This document shows, in pieces, positions 39,677-46,757 of a stretch of 64,000 bases of DNA. The notes under the pieces were generated by a model that was not told the origin of the DNA, ran no database searches, and saw only the letters and a program-made list of their open reading frames with translations. Both the position numbers and the translations under genes were made by a program. This DNA comes from Streptomyces davaonensis JCM 4913 (lineage in GTDB: Bacteria; Actinomycetota; Actinomycetes; Streptomycetales; Streptomycetaceae): assembly GCF_000349325.1 (NCBI RefSeq), contig NC_020504.1, positions 8,164,326 through 8,228,325 on the forward strand, in the 5' to 3' direction. Within the stretch, counting starts at the first letter, position 1; each line of letters begins with the position of its first letter.

Positions 39677-40399
39677 ATGGCGTTCGCCCCCGCCCTCCAC
39701 GCCGAGTGGCTGAAGATCCGCACCCTGCGCTCCTTGTACGGGACGCTGCTGGCCCTGCTCACCGCCACCACCGCCTTCTCCGCCATCGCCGGCGCCGAGA
39801 CCGTGGAACCGGACACGGACCCGCTGTTCACGGCCCTGTCCGGCGTCCTGCCCGGCCAGATCGCGGCGATCACCTTCGGCGCCCTGGCGGTGTCCGCCGA
39901 GTACCACGCGGGCGCGCTCCGGCTGTCGCTCTGCGCGGTCCCGCGGCGCGGCCACTGGTTCGCGGCCAAGGTGACGGCCATCGCCGTGCCGGCCCTGCTC
40001 ATGGCCCTGGCCACCACGACCGCCGCCTTCGCCGTGGCACGCGCCGGGCTCGGCGACGCGGCGAGCGGGCTGAGCACGGGCGAACAGGTCCGAGGCGTCC
40101 TGGGCTCCGCGCTCTACCTCACACTGATGACCCTGCTCGCTGCCGGACTCACGGCCGTGCTGCGCAGCGGCGTGGCCACACTCTCCCTGCTGATCCCCTT
40201 CGTGCTCGTCGTCTCCTTCGTCGTCGGCGACACCGCCGGGGGCGTCACCGACTTCCTGCCCGACAAGGCGGGTCAGGTGATCCTGTACGAGACGTACGAC
40301 GGGACCCTCGGCCCCTGGTCGGGGTTGGCCGTGACCGCGCTGTGGACGGCCGCGGCCCTGGTGGCGGGCGCGTGGAGCGTGCGCCGGCGGGATGCCTGA
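39677..40399 (+). CDS. ABC-2-type permease subunit
   Basis: A 240-residue membrane protein with about six segments (LYGTLLALLTATTAFSAIAG; ALLMALATTTAAFAVARAGL; LTLMTLLAAGLTAVLRSG; LLIPFVLVVSFVVGDTAGG; ALWTAAALVAGAWSVRR). The ABC-2 hallmark EYHAGALRLSLCAVPRRGHW is in the first cytoplasmic loop region. With the ATPase it forms an exporter; the substrate is unknown. The ATG lies one base after the ATPase stop, so they are coupled. Confidence 0.88.
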   Translation: MAFAPALHAEWLKIRTLRSLYGTLLALLTATTAFSAIAGAETVEPDTDPLFTALSGVLPGQIAAITFGALAVSAEYHAGALRLSLCAVPRRGHWFAAKVTAIAVPALLMALATTTAAFAVARAGLGDAASGLSTGEQVRGVLGSALYLTLMTLLAAGLTAVLRSGVATLSLLIPFVLVVSFVVGDTAGGVTDFLPDKAGQVILYETYDGTLGPWSGLAVTALWTAAALVAGAWSVRRRDA

Positions 40400-40455
40400 C
40401 CGGACGTCGGCTGACGCCCCGCCAAATGTCAGTGGTGGCCGCTTTACTGGATCAC

Positions 40456-40833
40456 ATGGACATCGCGAAGGATCTCGCCCGGATCGACGGGCTCCGCGCA
40501 CGGGAGATTCCCGCGGAGCCCGGTTATCACCAGGCCGTCTTAGGGCCGCGCGACTGGCCGAGCGAGGAGGACTGCTACGCCTACGAGGCGGCCCTGGCCG
40601 AGCTGCTGACCGCGCGTTGGGGAGAGCCGGCCCGGTGGGGCACCACCACGCTCGTCGAGCACGGAGCCCGCGGTGGGCGAATAGCCGAGGCCTGGGCCCT
40701 GCTCACCGTCTTCGCGACGGAACTGCGCACCTGGGAGGTGGAGGGCACCTGGGTGGTCCTGACGGTCCTCGACCGTGAAAAGGAGGAGATGCCCAAGGTG
40801 TTCGTCCTGATCACGCGGGAGGATCCGCCGTGA
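40456..40833 (+). CDS. Conserved hypothetical protein, contains a TTA codon
   Basis: A 125-residue acidic protein (MDIAKDLARIDGLRAREIPA ...) with no domain that I recognise. It is Trp- and Glu-rich (WPSEEDCYAYEAALAELLTA; RTWEVEGTWVVLTVLDREKE). Codon 29 (40540-40542) is TTA, so expression should need the bldA tRNA. The chosen ATG lacks a strong ribosome-binding site; an in-frame ATG lies 31 bases upstream. Its last 23 bases overlap the 3' end of the convergent mug gene. Confidence 0.65.
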   Translation: MDIAKDLARIDGLRAREIPAEPGYHQAVLGPRDWPSEEDCYAYEAALAELLTARWGEPARWGTTTLVEHGARGGRIAEAWALLTVFATELRTWEVEGTWVVLTVLDREKEEMPKVFVLITREDPP

Positions 40834-41338
40834 CCCGCAGCCGCGCGAACTCCTCCGCCATCGTCTGCGCCGTCCAATGAGCGTTCAGGCCGCTGGGATT
40901 CGGCAGCACCCACACGCGCGTGTCCCCGATCGTCCGCTCCTGCGGCCCCACCTGCGCCTTCCGGTCGTCGAAAGCCGCCCGGTACGCCGTCACCCCCACC
41001 ACCGCCAGCCAACTCGGCCGCAGCCTGCCGACCTTCTCCGCCAGCAGCCGTCCGCCCTCGCGATACTCCTCGGCGCTCAGCTCATCGGCCCGCGCCGTCG
41101 CCCGCGCCACCACATTGGTGATCCCGAGCCCGTACGACAGCAACTCCGACTGCTCCGTCGGCTTCAGCAGCCTCGGCGTGAACCCGGACAGATGCAGCAC
41201 CGGCCAGAAGCGGTTGCCGGGACGGGCGAAGTGGTGGCCCGTCGCCGCCGTCATCAGGCCGGGGTTGATGCCGCAGAACAACACGCGGAGGCCGCTCGCT
41301 GCCACGTCCGGTACCAGACGCTCGCGGGCGGCCTCCAA
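40811..41338 (-). CDS. mug: G/U mismatch-specific DNA glycosylase
   Basis: A 175-residue UDG-superfamily enzyme of the Mug/TDG group. The catalytic motif 1 is VLFCGINPGLMTAATGHHFA, with the Asn of GINPG, then RPGNRFWPVLHLSGF. The late loop VLPNPSGLNAHWT is motif 2. It removes uracil or thymine opposite G in base excision repair. The start is uncertain: TTG at 41338 is taken, but similarity appears to continue upstream (TRFTAEELEAARERL) to a CTG next to the purB stop. It lies 20 bp downstream of purB on the same strand. Confidence 0.9.
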   Translation of the reverse strand: MEAARERLVPDVAASGLRVLFCGINPGLMTAATGHHFARPGNRFWPVLHLSGFTPRLLKPTEQSELLSYGLGITNVVARATARADELSAEEYREGGRLLAEKVGRLRPSWLAVVGVTAYRAAFDDRKAQVGPQERTIGDTRVWVLPNPSGLNAHWTAQTMAEEFARLRVTADPPA

Positions 41339-41358
41339 CTCCTCGGCGGTGAAGCGCG

Positions 41359-42801
41359 TCAGAGGATCGCTCCCGGGGTGTAGCCCGCGGCCTCCGGACG
41401 CTGCTTCACGATCTCCTCGATCCGGGCCACGACGACGGCCACCTGGTCGGCGGCGGCGCCCGTGAAGGAGAGCTTGTCGGCCATCAGCGCGTCGAGCTGC
41501 GCCCGGTCCAGCGGGATCCGGTCGTCCGCCGCCAGCTTGTCCAGCAGCTCGTTGCGCTCGGCACCCTGCTCGCGCATGGCGAGCGCGGAGGCGACCGCGT
41601 TCTCCTTGATCGCCTCGTGCGCGACCTCGCGGCCGACGCCCGCCCGCACCGCGCCCATCAGCACCTTGGTGGTGGCCAGGAAGGGGAGGTAGCGGTCCAG
41701 CTCACGGGCCACGACCGCCGGGAACGCGCCGAACTCGTCCAGCACGGTCAGGAACGTCTCCAGCAGGCCGTCCAGGGCGAAGAAGGCGTCCGGCAGGGCG
41801 ACCCGGCGGACCACCGAGCAGGACACGTCGCCCTCGTTCCACTGGTCGCCCGCCAGCTCGCCGGTCATCGAGGCGTAGCCGCGCAGGATGACCATGAGGC
41901 CGTTGACGCGCTCGCAGGAGCGGGTGTTCATCTTGTGCGGCATCGCGGACGAGCCGACCTGGCCGGGCTTGAAGCCCTCGGTGACCAGCTCGTGCCCGGC
42001 CATCAGCCGGATCGTCTTGGCCAGCGAGGACGGCGCCGCCGCCAGCTGCACCAGCGCCGTGACGACCTCGTAGTCGAGGGAGCGCGGGTACACCTGGCCG
42101 ACCGAGGTGAAGGCCTGCGAGAAGCCGAGGTGCCCGGCGATCCGGTCCTCCAGCTCGGCGAGCTTCGCCGCGTCGCCGCCGAGCAGGTCCAGCATGTCCT
42201 GCGCGGTGCCGACCGGGCCCTTGATGCCGCGCAGCGGGTAGCGGCCGAGCAGCTCCTCGACCCGCGCGTAGGCGACGAGCAGCTCGTCGGCGGCGGTCGC
42301 GAAGCGCTTGCCGAGCGTGGTGGCCTGCGCGGCCACGTTGTGCGAGCGGCCGGCCATGACCAGCTCGCCGTACTCCCCGGCGAGCTTGCCGAGACGCGCC
42401 AGGACCGCCACCGTACGGTCGCGCACCAGCTCCAGGGAGAGCCGGATCTGGAGCTGCTCGACGTTCTCCGTGAGGTCGCGGGAGGTCATGCCCTTGTGCA
42501 CGTGCTCGTGCCCGGCGAGGTCGTTGAACTCCTCGATCCGCGCCTTCACGTCGTGCCGGGTGACCTTCTCGCGCTCGGCGATGGAGGCCAGGTCGACCTG
42601 GTCCAGGACGCGCTCGTAGTCGGCGAGTGCCTGGTCCGGCACCTCGATCCCGAGGTCCTTCTGGGCCCGCAGCACGGCGAGCCAGAGCTGACGCTCCAGC
42701 TTCACCTTCTGCTCGGGGGACCAGAGCGTGGCGAGCTCGGTGGAGGCGTAGCGTCCGGCGAGGACGTTCGGGATGCGGGGCTTGGCGGGCGCTGAAGTCA
42801 C
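41359..42801 (-). CDS. purB: Adenylosuccinate lyase
   Basis: A 480-residue fumarase/aspartase-superfamily enzyme. The signature loop is GSSAMPHKMNTRSCERVNGL, the substrate-binding block is GMTSRDLTENVEQLQIRLSL, and the catalytic His region is AGRSHNVAAQATTLGKRFA. It catalyses two steps of purine synthesis, on SAICAR and adenylosuccinate. The length matches the long form of PurB. The ATG gives MTSAPAKPRIPNVLAGRYAS. mug follows 20 bp downstream and may be cotranscribed. Confidence 0.95.
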   Translation of the reverse strand: MTSAPAKPRIPNVLAGRYASTELATLWSPEQKVKLERQLWLAVLRAQKDLGIEVPDQALADYERVLDQVDLASIAEREKVTRHDVKARIEEFNDLAGHEHVHKGMTSRDLTENVEQLQIRLSLELVRDRTVAVLARLGKLAGEYGELVMAGRSHNVAAQATTLGKRFATAADELLVAYARVEELLGRYPLRGIKGPVGTAQDMLDLLGGDAAKLAELEDRIAGHLGFSQAFTSVGQVYPRSLDYEVVTALVQLAAAPSSLAKTIRLMAGHELVTEGFKPGQVGSSAMPHKMNTRSCERVNGLMVILRGYASMTGELAGDQWNEGDVSCSVVRRVALPDAFFALDGLLETFLTVLDEFGAFPAVVARELDRYLPFLATTKVLMGAVRAGVGREVAHEAIKENAVASALAMREQGAERNELLDKLAADDRIPLDRAQLDALMADKLSFTGAAADQVAVVVARIEEIVKQRPEAAGYTPGAIL

Positions 42802-42889
42802 GTGTACGGAGTCTACTGGCGATTCGTGCAGGCCAGCGCCACCGGGTGCTTTGGCGGAACGTACAAGCCGGGTAGCCGGGCAGGCCGGG

Positions 42890-43672
42890 CTAGGCCGCCG
42901 GGCCCTCGTACGGCAGCAGCTCGGGCCGCTTGGCCGGCAGGCCGTCGCCGGAGGAGCGGCCGGTGAGGCGGCGGCCGATCCACGGCAGCAGGTGCTGCCG
43001 GGCGAACCGCGCGTCCGTGACCCGGCGGCTGACCCAGCCGGGCGGCGGCGTGGCCGGGATCGGAGTGCGCCACTCCGGGTCCTCGGGCTCGTATCCGAGT
43101 GTCTGCCACACCGCCTCCGCCACCCGGCGGTGGCCCTCGGGGGTCAGGTGCAGCCGGTCCACGTCCCACAGCCGGGGATCGGAGAGCGAGGGGGCGCCGT
43201 AGAGGTCGACAACCAGCGCGCCGTGTCGATCGGCCAGCTCGTCGACGTAGCCGAACAGCTCCTCCATGCGCGGCCGGAACCGCTCCAGGACCGGGCCCTG
43301 GCGACCCGGGCTGCGCATCAGCACGAGCTGCTTGCAGGACGGCGTGAGGCGTTCCACGGCCTCCTCCAGCAGCCCGCGCACCCGGCCCATGTCGCACTTG
43401 GGTCGCAGCGTGTCGTTCAGGCCGCCGACCAGCGTCACCACGTCGGCCCGCATGGCCGCCGCGACCTCGATCTGCTCCTCGACGATCTGGCCGATCAGCT
43501 TTCCCCGCACCGCGAGGTTGGCGTACCGGAAACCGGGGGTCCGGGCGGCCATCCGCGCGGCGAGGAGATCGGCCCAGCCCCGGTAGGAACCGTCCGGGAG
43601 CAGGTCCGACATGCCTTCGGTGAAGGAGTCGCCGACGGCGACCAGGCTGGTGTGTGCGGGGTTCGTCTGCAT
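42890..43672 (-). CDS. SGNH/GDSL hydrolase
   Basis: A 260-residue SGNH-fold esterase. Block I is VAVGDSFTEG with the nucleophile Ser, block II contains ANLAVRGK, block III is VTLVGGLNDTLRP, and block V is WDVDRLHLTPEGH, supplying Asp and His. There is no signal peptide, so it acts inside the cell; the substrate is unknown. A basic C-terminal tail of about 60 residues follows the domain. It stands alone between purB and the CNNM genes. Confidence 0.88.
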   Translation of the reverse strand: MQTNPAHTSLVAVGDSFTEGMSDLLPDGSYRGWADLLAARMAARTPGFRYANLAVRGKLIGQIVEEQIEVAAAMRADVVTLVGGLNDTLRPKCDMGRVRGLLEEAVERLTPSCKQLVLMRSPGRQGPVLERFRPRMEELFGYVDELADRHGALVVDLYGAPSLSDPRLWDVDRLHLTPEGHRRVAEAVWQTLGYEPEDPEWRTPIPATPPPGWVSRRVTDARFARQHLLPWIGRRLTGRSSGDGLPAKRPELLPYEGPAA

Positions 43673-43740
43673 AGCGAGGCACAGGGTATCCCGAGGCGCA
43701 TACCCATCGGTCGGTCGCCCCGGGGACCCCTGGCGAAGCC

Positions 43741-44754
43741 CTACGTCCGCTGCCCGAACAGCTCCCGCAGCACGTCCTCCATCGTCACCAGACCCGAGAG
43801 CCGCCCGTCGTCGCCGAGCACCGCGGCGACGTGCGTACGGCCGCCGCGCATCGCGGTGAGCACGTCGTCCAGCGGTGTGCTCTCCCGTACGCGCGCGATG
43901 GGCCGCATGTCCGGTACCCGGAACGGCAGGTCCCGCGGTGAGGCGTCCAGCGCGTCCTTCACATGGAGGTAGCCGACGATCCGGCGCCCCTCGTCGACCA
44001 CCGGGAAGCGGGAGAACCCGGACTGCGCGGACAGCCCCTCCAACTCCTCCGGGGTGACGCCCACGCGCGCGTAGACGACGCGTTCCAGCGGGAGCACGAC
44101 GTCACGCACGGGCCGGCGGCCCAGTTCCAGGGCGTCGTGCAGGCGTTCCCGGGCGCGCTCGTCGATCAGGCCCGCCTCACCGGAGTCCCGCACCAGCCGC
44201 GCCAGTTCCGCGTCCGAGAAGGTCGCGGTGACCTCGTTCTTGGTCTCCACGCGCAGCAGCCGCAGCAGGGCGTTGGCGAAGGCGTTGATCGTGAAGATCA
44301 CCGGGCGCAGTCCCCGCGACAGCGTCACCAGGGGCGGCCCCAGCACCAGCGCGCTGCGCACCGGCTCCGCCAGCGCGATGTTCTTCGGCACCATCTCGCC
44401 GAGCAGCATGTGCAGATACGTCGCCAGGGTCAGCGCGATCACGAACGACACCGCGTGCCCCGCACCCTCCGGCACGCCCAGCGCGTGGAACACCGGCTCC
44501 AGCAGATGCTCGATGGCCGGCTCGGCGACCACACCGAGGATCAGGGTGCACAGGGTGATGCCGAGCTGGGCCGCGGCCATCAGCGCGGACACGTGCTCCA
44601 GTCCCCACAGCACGCTCTTGGCGCGCCGGTCGCCCTGCTCGGCGTACGGCTCGATCTGGCTGCGGCGCACCGAGATCAGCGCGAACTCGGCGCCCACGAA
44701 GAAGGCGTTGACGACGAGGGTCGCAAAACCGATCAGCAACTGGATCGCGGTCAC
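43741..44754 (-). CDS. CNNM/CorC (HlyC-CorC) family transporter, short paralogue
   Basis: A 337-residue protein with an N-terminal DUF21/CNNM membrane domain (four segments; VGAEFALISVRRSQIEPYAE, GEMVPKNIALAEP) and a cytoplasmic CBS pair (LERVVYARVGVTPEEL ... GFSRFPVV; DDVLTAMRGGRTHVAAVLGD). The CorC-HlyC C-terminal domain is missing. The family exports Mg2+ or Co2+ ions, probably in exchange for sodium. The GTG start lies in the GTGA that also ends the longer paralogue, so the two are coupled and may form a heterodimer. Confidence 0.88.
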   Translation of the reverse strand: MTAIQLLIGFATLVVNAFFVGAEFALISVRRSQIEPYAEQGDRRAKSVLWGLEHVSALMAAAQLGITLCTLILGVVAEPAIEHLLEPVFHALGVPEGAGHAVSFVIALTLATYLHMLLGEMVPKNIALAEPVRSALVLGPPLVTLSRGLRPVIFTINAFANALLRLLRVETKNEVTATFSDAELARLVRDSGEAGLIDERARERLHDALELGRRPVRDVVLPLERVVYARVGVTPEELEGLSAQSGFSRFPVVDEGRRIVGYLHVKDALDASPRDLPFRVPDMRPIARVRESTPLDDVLTAMRGGRTHVAAVLGDDGRLSGLVTMEDVLRELFGQRT

Positions 44755-46112
44755 AGCGTCCCCTCCTTGTCGTCAGAACCGTCCCCACGACCGTCGTCGA
44801 GCTCATCGTCGAGCGGCGCGTGCAGCAGCACCCGCGCCGCGCGGTGCCCCGAGGCGTCCGTGACGTCCAGCCGCCAGCCGACGACCCGCACCGAGTCCCC
44901 GGCCTCGGGGATCCGGCCCAGCTCGTGGGCCACCAGACCGGCCAGCGTCTCGTAGGGCCCCTCGGGCGCCCGCAGGCCCACGCGCGCGAGCCGGTCGACG
45001 CGGGCCGAACCGTCGGCCGAGAACAGGGCCCGGCCGGAGTCGTCGCTGCCCGCGGGGGCGATGTCGGGCGTCTCGTGCGGATCGTGCTCGTCGCGCACCT
45101 CGCCGACGACCTCCTCGACGATGTCCTCCAGCGTGGCCACGCCGGCCGTGCCGCCGTACTCGTCGATCACGACGGCCATGGTGCGCTTGCCGGAGAGCCG
45201 GTAGAGGAGCCGGTCGACGGTGAGCGACTCGGGGACCAGCAGCGGCTCGCGCATCAGGTCCGCGACCGGGACCCGGGCCCGCCGCTCGGCGGGGACGGCG
45301 AGGATGTCCTTGATGTGCGCGGTGCCCACGACCGTGTCGAGGTTGCCGCGGTAGACCGGGAACCGGGACAGTCCGGTCGCGCGCGTGGCGTTGGCCACGT
45401 CCTCGCAGGTCGCCGACGCCTCCAGGGCGATGACCTGCACGCGCGGGGTCATCACGTTCTCCGCGGTCAGGTCCGCGAGGTTCAGCGTCCGCACGAACAG
45501 CTCGGCGGTGTCCGCCTCCAGGGCGCCCTCCTTGGCGGAGTGCCGGGCCAGCGCCGCCAGTTCCTGCGGTCCGCGCGCGGCGGCCAGTTCCTCGGTGGGC
45601 TCCACGCCGAAGCGGCGGACGATCCGGTTGGCGGTGTTGTTCAGATGCGTGATGAACGGGCGGAACGCGGCACTGAACCAGCGCTGCCCGTTGCCCACGC
45701 GCTTGGCCACGGCCAGCGGCGAGGAGATCGCCCAGTTCTTCGGCACCAGTTCGCCGACGACCATCAGGACCACCGTGGACAGCCCGGTACCGATCACCAG
45801 GGCGATCGAACTCGCCGTGGACGACGAGACTCCGAGCGACTCCAGCGGCCCCGCGAGCAGCCGCGCGATGGACGGCTCGGCAAGCATGCCGACGACCAGA
45901 TTGGTGACCGTGATGCCGAGCTGCGCGCCGGAGAGCTGGAAGGTGAGATTCCGTACGGCCTTCAAGGCCCCGGCCGCACCCCGCTCGCCGCGCTCCACGG
46001 CCTGTTCGAGCTGGCCGCGCTCGACCGTGGTGAGCGAGAACTCGGCGGCGACGAAGGCACCGCACGCCACCGAGAGGAGGATCGCCACCAGCAGCAGGAG
46101 CACTTCGGTCAT
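44751..46112 (-). CDS. CNNM/CorC family transporter, full-length paralogue
   Basis: A 453-residue protein with the DUF21 membrane domain (VAAEFSLTTVERGQLEQAVE; GELVPKNWAISSPLAV), two CBS motifs (GLSRFPVYRGNLDTVVGTAH; LLYRLSGKRTMAVVIDEYGG) and the CorC-HlyC domain at the end (ALFSADGSARVDRLARVGLR ... LGRIPEAGDSVRV). It is the first gene of the pair. Mg2+ or Co2+ efflux is the family role. No M-box or other metal leader is apparent upstream. Confidence 0.88.
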   Translation of the reverse strand: MTEVLLLLVAILLSVACGAFVAAEFSLTTVERGQLEQAVERGERGAAGALKAVRNLTFQLSGAQLGITVTNLVVGMLAEPSIARLLAGPLESLGVSSSTASSIALVIGTGLSTVVLMVVGELVPKNWAISSPLAVAKRVGNGQRWFSAAFRPFITHLNNTANRIVRRFGVEPTEELAAARGPQELAALARHSAKEGALEADTAELFVRTLNLADLTAENVMTPRVQVIALEASATCEDVANATRATGLSRFPVYRGNLDTVVGTAHIKDILAVPAERRARVPVADLMREPLLVPESLTVDRLLYRLSGKRTMAVVIDEYGGTAGVATLEDIVEEVVGEVRDEHDPHETPDIAPAGSDDSGRALFSADGSARVDRLARVGLRAPEGPYETLAGLVAHELGRIPEAGDSVRVVGWRLDVTDASGHRAARVLLHAPLDDELDDGRGDGSDDKEGTL

Positions 46113-46209
46113 CGGGTCACCTCCGTCCCATGATCGGACAGGGTGGGAAGGAGCGCGCGATGTCGCGTACTGGGAGGCTCGCCCATGGGCGGACGCTCAC
46201 ACACCTTTC

Positions 46210-46237
46210 ATTGGAGGACCGAGAGTGGTCCTCCAAT
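46210..46237. terminator. Hairpin terminator in the 46.1-46.3 kb gap
   Basis: ATTGGAGGACC (46210-46220) pairs perfectly with GGTCCTCCAAT (46227-46237) over GAGAGT. CCTTT/AAAGG words further out extend the symmetry. It probably ends the GNAT transcript. The rest of the 162-bp gap must contain the promoter of the CNNM pair, which I cannot place. Confidence 0.75.
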
Positions 46238-46274
46238 GTTAAAGGATGAGCAAAGAGGGTCAGTCGGTAAGGGG

Positions 46275-46700
46275 TCAGTCGGTGAGGGGCTTGACCCAGC
46301 GCAGCCACTGCTCCTGCGGTGTGTAGCCCGCCGCGCGCCACGCGTGATGGGCCCGCTCGTTGCGCTGGAGCACCATCGCGTCCCCGCGTCGCCCCCCGAG
46401 CCGTACGAAGCGCTCCTCGGCGGCGGCGACCAGGGCGCCGCCGATGCCCTGGCGGCGATGGTCCGGGTGGACCGCGAGCCGGTACAGATGACAGCGCCAG
46501 CCGTCGAAGCCCGCGATCACCGTGCCGACCAGCGCGCCGGCCCGCTCGGCGAGGATCAGCGCCTCGGGGTCGCGCGCGACCAGCCGCTCCACGCCGTCCC
46601 GGTCGTCGCTGATGCTGGTGCCCTCGGCGGCGTCCTTCCAGAAGGCCAGCACGGCGTCGAGGTCGTCGGGCCCAGCGGTCCGTATCCGTAGCTCAGTCAT
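46275..46700 (-). CDS. GNAT-family N-acetyltransferase
   Basis: A 141-residue single GNAT domain. The acetyl-CoA-binding motif A is LYRLAVHPDHRRQGIGGALV, with the RxxGIG loop, and the first strand is MTELRIRTAGPDDLDAVLAF. The ending NERAHHAWRAAGYTPQEQWL is typical of RimI-like or small-molecule acetyltransferases. The substrate is unknown. It lies downstream of the FtsX/MacB-type genes on the same strand but is separated by a hairpin and a palindrome. Confidence 0.88.
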   Translation of the reverse strand: MTELRIRTAGPDDLDAVLAFWKDAAEGTSISDDRDGVERLVARDPEALILAERAGALVGTVIAGFDGWRCHLYRLAVHPDHRRQGIGGALVAAAEERFVRLGGRRGDAMVLQRNERAHHAWRAAGYTPQEQWLRWVKPLTD

Positions 46701-46712
46701 GCTTTGAGCACA

Positions 46713-46747
46713 CCACGACGGTCAGGTCGTGGGCCCGGAATTCCGGG
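46713..46747. terminator. Hairpin plus 14-bp perfect palindrome between FtsX-type and GNAT genes
   Basis: CCACGAC (46713-46719) pairs with GTCGTGG (46726-46732) over six bases. CCCGGAATTCCGGG (46734-46747) directly adjoins it and is fully palindromic. Together they probably terminate the ABC operon; the palindrome could also be an operator of the GNAT gene. Confidence 0.55.
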
Positions 46748-46757
46748 ATGCGGACGC

